In this document: in pieces, positions 1-7,990 of the stretch
Layout of the letters: each line of letters begins with the position of its first letter
Position numbering within the stretch: position 1 is the stretch's first letter
DNA from: Myxococcus xanthus
GTDB lineage: Bacteria; Myxococcota; Myxococcia; Myxococcales; Myxococcaceae
DNA: 64,000 nt
Direction: 5' to 3'
Assembly (NCBI RefSeq): GCF_900106535.1
Contig: NZ_FNOH01000002.1
Location: forward strand, 248,001-312,000
Notes under the pieces: generated by a model
What the model saw: only the letters and a program-made list of their open reading frames with translations
Database searches by the model: none
What the model was told of the DNA's origin: nothing
Program-made: the position numbers and the translations under genes

Positions 1-299
1 CCGCCCACCATCATCAACGTAATCGAGCGCACCCTCCCGCCGCGGCGCAGCGCGTACACGGTGTGCGCCAGTTCGTGAATGAACACGGACGCGAACAAGC
101 CCAACGCCACCACCAGCCCCCACAGCGCGGGCGAGCCGCTGAGTCGCTCCGGGGGGACTTCGGCCACCTCCGCCGCCCGCTGGAAGGCGCCGCCGAATAG
201 AAACGCAAGCAGCGGAAGGACCAGCAACAGCGAGAAGTGGACGCGGACGGGAATGCCGCGGAACGAGCCGATTTGAAAGGATCCTCGCGCGGCGCGCAT
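1..299 (-). CDS. Site-2 protease (M50) family metalloprotease, N-terminal part
   Basis: Membrane metalloprotease of the M50 / site-2 protease family, cut by the window edge so that only the first 99 residues are present. Seen: two hydrophobic segments (about residues 22-38 and 58-74), the zinc-binding HELAH motif (H75, E76, H79, fitting HExxH) at the end of the second, then a conserved-looking TLMMVGG segment. Members cleave substrates within the membrane; no substrate can be inferred. The ATG at 299 is the first start before the hydrophobic region. The second zinc-ligand region (usually NxxPxxPLDGG) lies outside the window, so an intact active site cannot be verified. Confidence 0.85.
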   Translation of the reverse strand, partial: MRAARGSFQIGSFRGIPVRVHFSLLLVLPLLAFLFGGAFQRAAEVAEVPPERLSGSPALWGLVVALGLFASVFIHELAHTVYALRRGGRVRSITLMMVG

Positions 300-509
300 G
301 GCGGCCCTCCTATGGCTTCAACCTCCGTCCCCTCCACCCGGCGCGCACGGACCTGGAAGCGGCCCGGCCGGCTGCCCGCCCCCCGAATGTCCGCTCCTCG
401 GCCTTCGGGATGTCCGCCCGCGAGCACGGCCGCGGTCCCCCCGCCCCGCCCTTGCGCCTCCCACATACGCTGGACGGGGCGGCCCCAGCGTCCCCGCCTT
501 GGAGGCACC

Positions 510-1235
510 ATGTGGAATCCTGTCGCGAATGCGCGGGCGGCATGGCGGATGGCACGGGCCCTCCGCGACCCGGAGAAACTCCAGGACGTCCTGGGTCTGG
601 CCCCCGTGCTCGCGCCCCCCGTGGCGATGCGGCGGCTGGTGGAGCGGCTGATGAGCCACGCCTCCGCGGCCCAGGCCTTCATCGAGCGCCCGCGCGTGGG
701 CCTGCTCCACCTGGCCGCGCTGCGCGCCCTGCCCGAACACACCCTGGGACGTGCCTTCGTCGACCACCTGGAGGCGAACCAGGTGAACCCTGACGCACTG
801 CCCTACCTGGAGGCGCGGACCGACGAGGAGTACGTGCGAGCGCACCTGCTCGAATCCCATGACGTCTGGCACGTCCTCACCGGCTTTCCGACGAGCGTGG
901 CGGGCGAGCTGGGCATCCAGGCCTTCAGCCTGGCCCAGGTGGGCAGCCCCTTCGCCCTGGGCATCCTCGCGGGCGGCCTGACGAACACCCTCCTCTACGC
1001 GTTCTCTCAGCGCGAGGAGCGCATGCGCGCCATCGTCCGGGGCTGGCTGCTGGGACAACGGGCCCGACCGCTCTTCGGGGCACCGTGGTGTCAAATGTGG
1101 GAGTCGCCCCTGGCGGAGGTCCGCCAGCGCTACGGCCTGGACCTGGCGGCGGTGGATGCAGTGCTTGACGACCCCATGCGTCCGGCCATGGAAGTCAGGA
1201 ATCCAGGCAGCGCGTCCCCGCCCCAATCATGCTAG
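510..1235 (+). CDS. Coq4-like ubiquinone-biosynthesis family protein
   Basis: 241-residue protein. It carries the Coq4 signature HDxxH-x11-E exactly (H117, D118, H121, E133; segment ESHDVWHVLTGF), which in the family binds a divalent metal. Eukaryotic Coq4 takes part in coenzyme Q biosynthesis; bacterial homologues are mostly uncharacterised, so a quinone-related role is inference. The ATG at 510 is chosen because a GGAG Shine-Dalgarno lies at 501-504; the frame is open further upstream but without a comparable ribosome site. It reads in the same direction as the acyl-CoA carboxylase gene 9 nt downstream, but that gene appears to have its own promoter. Confidence 0.75.
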   Translation: MWNPVANARAAWRMARALRDPEKLQDVLGLAPVLAPPVAMRRLVERLMSHASAAQAFIERPRVGLLHLAALRALPEHTLGRAFVDHLEANQVNPDALPYLEARTDEEYVRAHLLESHDVWHVLTGFPTSVAGELGIQAFSLAQVGSPFALGILAGGLTNTLLYAFSQREERMRAIVRGWLLGQRARPLFGAPWCQMWESPLAEVRQRYGLDLAAVDAVLDDPMRPAMEVRNPGSASPPQSC

Positions 1236-1238
1236 ACG
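1233..1238 (+). promoter_or_regulatory. Putative extended -10 of a leaderless promoter for pccB
   Basis: TGC-TAGACG ends 6 nt before the pccB ATG, and no Shine-Dalgarno is present. The same TGCTAGACG box and 6-nt spacing precede the biotin carboxylase gene at 3567. This is a pattern call only; no good -35 is visible. Confidence 0.4.
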
Positions 1239-1244
1239 CGCCCC

Positions 1245-2807
<1,563 letters not shown>

Positions 2808-2822
2808 GTTTCTTTCAGCCCT

Positions 2823-2861
2823 CGCCTGCCCGCCCTCTGTCGCCAGCAGGGCAGGCAGGCG
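2823..2861 (+). terminator. Strong hairpin after pccB
   Basis: A 14-bp stem with a single mismatch (arms 2823-2836 and 2848-2861, 11-nt loop) begins 16 nt after the pccB stop. It is GC-rich, but the bases after it are not a U-run, so it may be a weak terminator or a 3'-end stabiliser. Confidence 0.5.
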
Positions 2862-2925
2862 CGCGCGAAGGGGGAAATTTGGGGGTGACGAACGGGCTTA
2901 CAGGGGCCAGGAAAGGAATCTCATT

Positions 2926-3540
2926 TTGCCCCACCGTCGCCTCGTCCTCTTTCTCTCCGACGTCGAAGGAAACCTCACCGCCCTGCGCCAGACGCTCAAG
3001 CGCGTCTGCGAAGCGGTGGACCTGGCCACGCCCGAGGTGAAGTGGGTGGAGCCTCCGCCAGAGGGGCTGGCCGATGCGGGCTGGCACGCCGTCGAGCTGG
3101 AGCTCCCGCCCGCCCCTGGCCGCAAGGCGCGCAAGTCCGAGCAGCCCTTCTTGGAGGAGCAGCTCGACGCCATGAGTCAGGCCCTGGCGCAGGATTTCCG
3201 GGACCGGGCGCTGGGCCTCTTCGTGGACCGCGAGCACAGCTACGCGCGCTCCTGCATCAGCGGCCCGGGCCGCCCGTCCAAGGCCGTGGAAGGTGAGGTT
3301 CTGGACGTCATCCGGCAGGCGGCGCGCTGGCTGGACGTCGAGACGGGCATGCTGGCCCGCCTCTTCGGCGGCGGAAACGCGGCACGCAACCTGTTGGCTG
3401 CGGCGGTCGACTTCGGCAACGAACCTGGACGGTCGGGTCCGCCCGCTCCGCCGGAGCCGGACGAGGACGACCGCTTCGTGGAGGCCAAGCTGACACAGGC
3501 TCGCGCTTACATGGAGCAGTACCTGAACACCCGGAAGTAG
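2926..3540 (+). CDS. Uncharacterised protein within the acyl-CoA carboxylase locus
   Basis: 204 residues, no family recognised. TTG start at 2926, chosen for the GAAAGGA ribosome site at 2911-2917. Soluble, no signal peptide or membrane segment. The N-terminal third is mixed alpha/beta in appearance (LVLFLSDVEGNLTALRQTLKR). The middle carries basic/acidic stretches and the segment ARSCISGPGRPSKAVEGEV. The C-terminus is a proline/acidic linker followed by a short helix. It sits between the carboxyltransferase and biotin-carboxylase genes on the same strand, so a link to the carboxylase is possible, but nothing in the sequence shows it. Confidence 0.7.
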   Translation: MPHRRLVLFLSDVEGNLTALRQTLKRVCEAVDLATPEVKWVEPPPEGLADAGWHAVELELPPAPGRKARKSEQPFLEEQLDAMSQALAQDFRDRALGLFVDREHSYARSCISGPGRPSKAVEGEVLDVIRQAARWLDVETGMLARLFGGGNAARNLLAAAVDFGNEPGRSGPPAPPEPDEDDRFVEAKLTQARAYMEQYLNTRK

Positions 3541-3566
3541 AGGCGGCAAACAGGGTCGCCCCGTGC

Positions 3567-3572
3567 TAGACG
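3567..3572 (+). promoter_or_regulatory. Putative extended -10 of a leaderless promoter for the biotin carboxylase gene
   Basis: TGC-TAGACG followed by 6 nt and the ATG, the same arrangement as at pccB (1233). A small inverted repeat CCCGT-gctag-ACGGG overlaps it. No Shine-Dalgarno is visible. Confidence 0.4.
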
Positions 3573-3578
3573 GGCCCC

Positions 3579-5096
3579 ATGCCCAAGATCCGCAAAGTGC
3601 TCGTCGCCAATCGCGGCGAGATCGCCATCCGGGTGATGCGCACGTGCAAGGAACTCGGCATCGCCACGGTGGCGGTGTACTCGGAGGCGGACCGCTCCGC
3701 CCTGCATGTGCGCACGGCCGACCAGGCCATCTTCGTGGGGCCCCCGCCTTCGCGTGAGAGCTACCTGGTGCAGCAGCGCATCCTCGACGCCGCGAAGCAG
3801 GCTGGCGCGGATGCCATCCACCCCGGCTACGGCTTCCTCTCCGAAAACGCCGCCTTCGTCCGCGCCTGTGAGGCCGAAGGCCTGACGTTCATCGGGCCGC
3901 CCGCCTCCGCCATGGACTCCATGGGCGAGAAGACGCGTGCCCGCGCGAACATGATCAAGGCGGGCGTGCCCGTGGTGCCCGGTACCACCGAGCCCATCCC
4001 CTCCGTGGAGGAAGCGCGCGCCTACGTGGAGAAGATTGGCTTCCCCGTCATGCTCAAGGCCGCGGGCGGCGGCGGTGGCAAGGGCATGCGCAAGGTGGAG
4101 CGCATGGAGGACTTCGAGTCCTCGTGGCGCGCCGCCAAGAGCGAGGCCCTCAACGCCTTCGGCAACGACGCCGTCTACATCGAGAAGTACCTGGAGAAGC
4201 CACACCACGTGGAGATCCAGGTCTTCGCGGACCAGTACGGCAACACCATCCACCTGAACGAGCGCGAGTGCTCGGCGCAGCGCCGGCACCAGAAGGTGGT
4301 GGAGGAGACGCCCAGCCCCATCCTCACGCCGGAGCTGCGCGCGAAGATGGGCGAGGTCGCGGTGAAGGCGGCCAAGGCCGTCAACTACGTGGGCGCCGGG
4401 ACGGTGGAGTTCCTGGTGGACGTGCACCGCAACTTCTACTTCCTGGAGATGAACACCCGCCTCCAGGTGGAGCACCCGGTGACGGAGTGGGTGACGGGCC
4501 TGGACCTGGTGGCCATGCAGATCAAGGCCGCCGAGGGCGAGAAGCTCGGCCTCACCGAAGCCCCCACGCCGCGCGGTCATTCGATTGAGGTCCGCGTGTA
4601 CGCGGAGGACCCGAGCCGCAACTTCATGCCCAGCCCGGGCAAGATTACGTACCTGCGCGTGCCGGGTGGACCGAACGTGCGTGACGATTCGGGCGTGTTC
4701 CCCGGGTACACGGTGCCCAACGTCTACGACCCGATGATTTCCAAGCTGTCCGTGTGGGCCCCCACGCGGCGCGAGGCCATCGCCCGCACGCAGCGCGCGC
4801 TGTCCGAGTACGTGGTGAAGGGCATCACCACCAACATCCGCTACCTGAAGGCGATTCTGGCGCACCCCGAGTTCATCGAGGGCGACTACGACACCAGCTT
4901 CCTCACCCGCCAGCACGATGCGCTGCTGGGCGCGGAGGACCCGAAGCTGAGCGAGATGGCGCTGCTGGCCAGCGTGGTGCACACGTACCAGAAGGACCAG
5001 AAGCGCGCGAAGACCCTGCCTGCTGCCAGTGGCGGCCAGGGCGGTGGCAACGGCGGCGTCTCCCCGTGGAAGCTGGCGCTGCGCGCGCGCCGCTAA
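3579..5096 (+). CDS. accC: Biotin carboxylase subunit of acyl-CoA carboxylase
   Basis: 505-residue ATP-grasp enzyme that carboxylates biotin on its carrier protein using ATP and bicarbonate. Seen: N-terminal biotin-carboxylase domain (VLVANRGEIAIRVMRTCKEL), the HPGYGFLSEN segment (residues 81-90), the glycine-rich ATP loop AAGGGGGKGM (161-170), the MNTRLQVEHPVTE catalytic region near residue 290, and a C-terminal biotin-carboxylase domain. The last 25 or so residues are Gly/Ala-rich and not conserved. It lacks the fused carrier domain; that is encoded by the next gene, 22 nt downstream. In M. xanthus the biotin carboxylase gene has been called accA in the literature; I use the general enterobacterial symbol. 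Confidence 0.93.
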   Translation: MPKIRKVLVANRGEIAIRVMRTCKELGIATVAVYSEADRSALHVRTADQAIFVGPPPSRESYLVQQRILDAAKQAGADAIHPGYGFLSENAAFVRACEAEGLTFIGPPASAMDSMGEKTRARANMIKAGVPVVPGTTEPIPSVEEARAYVEKIGFPVMLKAAGGGGGKGMRKVERMEDFESSWRAAKSEALNAFGNDAVYIEKYLEKPHHVEIQVFADQYGNTIHLNERECSAQRRHQKVVEETPSPILTPELRAKMGEVAVKAAKAVNYVGAGTVEFLVDVHRNFYFLEMNTRLQVEHPVTEWVTGLDLVAMQIKAAEGEKLGLTEAPTPRGHSIEVRVYAEDPSRNFMPSPGKITYLRVPGGPNVRDDSGVFPGYTVPNVYDPMISKLSVWAPTRREAIARTQRALSEYVVKGITTNIRYLKAILAHPEFIEGDYDTSFLTRQHDALLGAEDPKLSEMALLASVVHTYQKDQKRAKTLPAASGGQGGGNGGVSPWKLALRARR

Positions 5097-5118
5097 CCCC
5101 CAGCTCGGAAGGACTCCC

Positions 5119-5628
5119 ATGCGTTACTTCACGAAGCAGCAGGGCCAGAAGGAAGCGGTCCCGGTGGACCTGGAGCCCCTGGGGAACGACCAGTTCAAAA
5201 TCACCGTGGGCGCCACCACGTACCAGGTGGACGCGCTGGCGCTGGAGCACGGCACGCTGTCCATGCTGGTAGACGGCCAGTCGTACAACGTCGAGTTCGA
5301 GGAGAACGGCGACGAGCTTGGCGTGCTCCTGCGCGGCCAGGTGAACCGCATCGACGTGGCGGATGAGCGCCGGCTCCGGCTGCGCGCGGCCAACGCGGCC
5401 TTCTCCGTCGAGGGCAAGCAGTTGGTCACCGCGCCCATGCCGGGCAAGGTGGTGAAGGTGCTGGTGAAGGTGGGCGACGAGGTGAAGGAGGGCCAGGGCC
5501 TCGTGGTGGTGGAAGCCATGAAGATGGAGAACGAGCTCAAGAGCCCCAAGGCGGGCAAGGTGACCGAGCTGTTCGCCAAGGAAGGCACCGCCGTGGAGAA
5601 CAACGCCAAGCTGGTGATGGTGGAATAG
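5119..5628 (+). CDS. Biotin carboxyl carrier (biotinyl/lipoyl-domain) protein
   Basis: 169-residue carrier protein. The C-terminal biotinyl domain (about residues 95-169) has the biotinylation motif EAMKMEN with the modified lysine at K135, and the family's APMPGKVVKVLVKVGDEV start. The N-terminal 90 residues form an extra beta-rich region (ITVGATTYQVDALALEHG...), resembling the segment that links carrier and carboxylase in fused alpha subunits. The ATG at 5119 follows a GGAAGGA ribosome site. Its job is to shuttle carboxybiotin between the upstream biotin carboxylase and PccB. Confidence 0.92.
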   Translation: MRYFTKQQGQKEAVPVDLEPLGNDQFKITVGATTYQVDALALEHGTLSMLVDGQSYNVEFEENGDELGVLLRGQVNRIDVADERRLRLRAANAAFSVEGKQLVTAPMPGKVVKVLVKVGDEVKEGQGLVVVEAMKMENELKSPKAGKVTELFAKEGTAVENNAKLVMVE

Positions 5629-5632
5629 CTCC

Positions 5633-6148
5633 ATGGAGATGCTCTGCACCCTGCGCAGCGCCACCGAGGCCCAGCGCGTTGCCCTGCTCCAGGCCCCCGA
5701 ACAGTTGGAGGACTTCGTCGACGATGACGAGGACTTCGGTGACCCGAAGGGCTCGGCGTTCCTGGAGTTGGACATCGGCGAGGCGTGGCATGGCCTCCAG
5801 TACCTGCTGACCGGAACGCCGTGGGAAGGCAGCCCGCCGCTGGACTTCCTGGTGCGTGGCGGCGAGGACGTGGGCGACATCCCTTCCGAGGAAGGCACCG
5901 CGCGCGTCTTCACGCCGGCCCAGGTGCAGGCCCTGGCCACGGCGCTGCAGCAGGTGACGCAGAAGACGCTGCGCGCGCGCTACGACGCGTCCGTCATGCA
6001 GGCCCAGGACATCTACCCCGGGACATGGGACGAGCCCGAGTCCGAGGTGGATTTGCTGGAGGAGCTGCTCTCCTACTTCGAGGAGCTCCAGAAGTTCATG
6101 GCCGCCGTGGCCAAGCGCCGGGAGGCGCTGCTGGTGCACATCGGCTGA
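5633..6148 (+). CDS. DUF1877 (YfbM-like) family protein
   Basis: 171 residues resembling the DUF1877/YfbM family: MLCTLRSATEAQ start, the WHGLQYLLTG segment, and the RVFTPAQVQALATALQQV followed by LRARYDA...DIYPGTWDE core. Function unknown in the family. It starts 4 nt after the biotin-carrier stop, so it is probably translated from the same message. A second in-frame ATG lies two codons downstream. Cytoplasmic; no membrane segment. Confidence 0.8.
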   Translation: MEMLCTLRSATEAQRVALLQAPEQLEDFVDDDEDFGDPKGSAFLELDIGEAWHGLQYLLTGTPWEGSPPLDFLVRGGEDVGDIPSEEGTARVFTPAQVQALATALQQVTQKTLRARYDASVMQAQDIYPGTWDEPESEVDLLEELLSYFEELQKFMAAVAKRREALLVHIG

Positions 6149-6166
6149 TGGCGGGGTGACGGCTGC

Positions 6167-6943
6167 TCAGGCCGTCACCACGTCGTGCCCCAGCTTGAGC
6201 ACCAGGGCCAGCACCACGCCCAGCACCACCTTGCGCACCAGTTTGTCGCCGCCCTTCACGGCCAGGTGCGCGCCCAGGTAGGCGCCCGCGAATTGGGCGC
6301 CGGCCATGGGCAGCGCCACCTTCCAGAGCACCACGCCCTTGAAGGCGAACAACGCGACGGAGGCGAGGTTGGAGGCGAAGTTCACCACCTTCGCGTCCGC
6401 GGACGCGCGCGCCAGGCCGTGTCCCAGCAGGGACGAGAAGGCCACGATGAGGAACGTCCCCGTCCCCGGTCCGAAGAAGCCGTCGTAGGTGCCGATGGCC
6501 AGCGCGATGAGCGCGCCAATGGCCCTGGCGCGCGCGGGCGGCCCGGGCTCCGGCATGTCCCCCGGACGCGGCGACTTGCGGAAGGCGAGGAACACCGCCA
6601 CCGCGATGAGCAGCACCAGCACCAGCGGCTTGAGGACTTCCGGCTTCACCAGCAGCACCAGCGCCGCGCCCCCGAAGGCCCCACCCAGGCCGAAGGGGAA
6701 CGTCACTCGCGCCAGGTTCCCATCCACCAGCCCCGCGCGGGAGAAGCGCACCAGCGCGGCGAACGAGCCGAAGACGGACTGTCCCTTGTTGGTGCCCAGC
6801 GCCACGTGGGGCGGAAGGCCCGCGGCCAGCAGCGCGGGGAGGGAGATGAGCCCGCCGCCTCCCGCGATGGCATCCACCATGCCGGCAATCAGCGCGGCCA
6901 CGCACAGCAGGATGAGGTGCAGCGCACTGACGTCCACGTCCAC
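6167..6943 (-). CDS. TSUP (TauE/SafE) family membrane transporter
   Basis: 258-residue polytopic membrane protein of the TauE/SafE permease family. Members are proposed to export sulfite, organosulfur acids or other anions. Seen: about eight hydrophobic segments and the family hallmarks GGGGLISLPALLAAGLPPHVALGTNKGQ near the N-terminus and IGTYDGFFGPGTGTF near the middle, forming the two inverted repeats. GTG at 6943 is chosen because an AGGAGG ribosome site lies at 6954-6959; a second GTG at 6937 is also possible. Substrate unknown. Convergent with the DUF1877 gene (18-nt gap). Confidence 0.85.
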   Translation of the reverse strand: MDVDVSALHLILLCVAALIAGMVDAIAGGGGLISLPALLAAGLPPHVALGTNKGQSVFGSFAALVRFSRAGLVDGNLARVTFPFGLGGAFGGAALVLLVKPEVLKPLVLVLLIAVAVFLAFRKSPRPGDMPEPGPPARARAIGALIALAIGTYDGFFGPGTGTFLIVAFSSLLGHGLARASADAKVVNFASNLASVALFAFKGVVLWKVALPMAGAQFAGAYLGAHLAVKGGDKLVRKVVLGVVLALVLKLGHDVVTA

Positions 6944-7078
6944 CGGGGTGAACCTCCTCGCGGGCGGCGCCTGGGTACCACGGGCCCGGCCCGCCGCCCA
7001 TGACCGCCCGCTTCTTGCGTCATCACGCCCCTTGGGCGTCAATGCCGGGACGACTCCGCTCCCCCCGCCGAGGTCCCC

Positions 7079-7891
7079 GTGCTCGCTTCCTTCCTCACCG
7101 TGCTGGCGCTCACCCTGGGCTCGGTTCCGATTCCGCAAGACCCTTCCACGCCGACGTGCCGAGCCATCGACGGCAAGGTGTCCTGCGGCTACGGGTGCAA
7201 GTCGGACGGACAGCGGGTGCGCTGCGCGCAGACACCGCAGGGCCACTGCCAGGTGATTGACGGCCAGGCGGTCTGCTTCGACCCGCCGGCCTACGTACAG
7301 AAGGCCTATGGCGCGGCGCTGCCGAAGCCGGAGTGTCAGAGCATCGACGGGGCGGTGGCCTGTGGCTACAACTGCGCGACGCAGCCCGGCCGGGTGAAGT
7401 GCGCGCAGTCCCCCGCGGGCGTCTGCCGGGGCCGGGGCGGCGAGGTGGAGTGCTTCGACCCGCCCGCCGTGGTGTTCGCCGTGTACGGCAAGGACACGCC
7501 CGCCGCCCAGTGCCACAGCAACGCCATGGAGCTGACGTGTGGCTATGGCTGCATCAACGCCTCGGAGGGAGTGCGCTGCGCCCGGACGCCCGCGGGCGTG
7601 TGCAAGCTGGCCAGTGGCCGCATCACCTGCTTCGACCCCTCCCCCGCCGCCCTGTGCGCCTGGAAGCGCGAACTGCCCGCGCCGCAGTGCAAGAACACCG
7701 AGGCGGGCCCGGTGTGTGGGTACAACTGCACCACAGCCTTCTCGAAGTCGGCCTGTGCGTCCACCCCGAACGGGCTGTGCAAGGTCTTCGACAGCGAGGT
7801 GTACTGCTTCGACCCGCCCGCTGAACAGAAAGCGGACGCGGCGTGTCTGGCAGCGCTCGGGCTGGCAGCACTGGATGGCGCGGCGCCCTGA
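7079..7891 (+). CDS. Secreted protein with four 59-residue cysteine repeats
   Basis: 270 residues, GTG start, with a short hydrophobic signal-like N-terminus (LASFLTVLALTLGSVP). The mature part is four tandem units of exactly 59 residues, starting at C27, C86, C145 and C204. Each has six cysteines with identical spacing C-x8-C-x3-C-x8-C-x7-C-x8-C, containing CGYxC and ending in CFDP. Two extra cysteines (C193, C256) lie outside the pattern. The spacing suggests disulfide-linked modules in an oxidising compartment. No named domain recognised; similar repeats seem restricted to myxobacteria as far as I know. Function unknown. Confidence 0.8.
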   Translation: MLASFLTVLALTLGSVPIPQDPSTPTCRAIDGKVSCGYGCKSDGQRVRCAQTPQGHCQVIDGQAVCFDPPAYVQKAYGAALPKPECQSIDGAVACGYNCATQPGRVKCAQSPAGVCRGRGGEVECFDPPAVVFAVYGKDTPAAQCHSNAMELTCGYGCINASEGVRCARTPAGVCKLASGRITCFDPSPAALCAWKRELPAPQCKNTEAGPVCGYNCTTAFSKSACASTPNGLCKVFDSEVYCFDPPAEQKADAACLAALGLAALDGAAP

Positions 7892-7990
7892 GTCGAAGTA
7901 AGGGGCTCGCGCTCCGGCGCTCTGCTTTGATGCGACGGAGGACAGCGGTAGGGTTCGCTTTTCTCGCAGGACGAAGGAGCAAGGCCGCGC

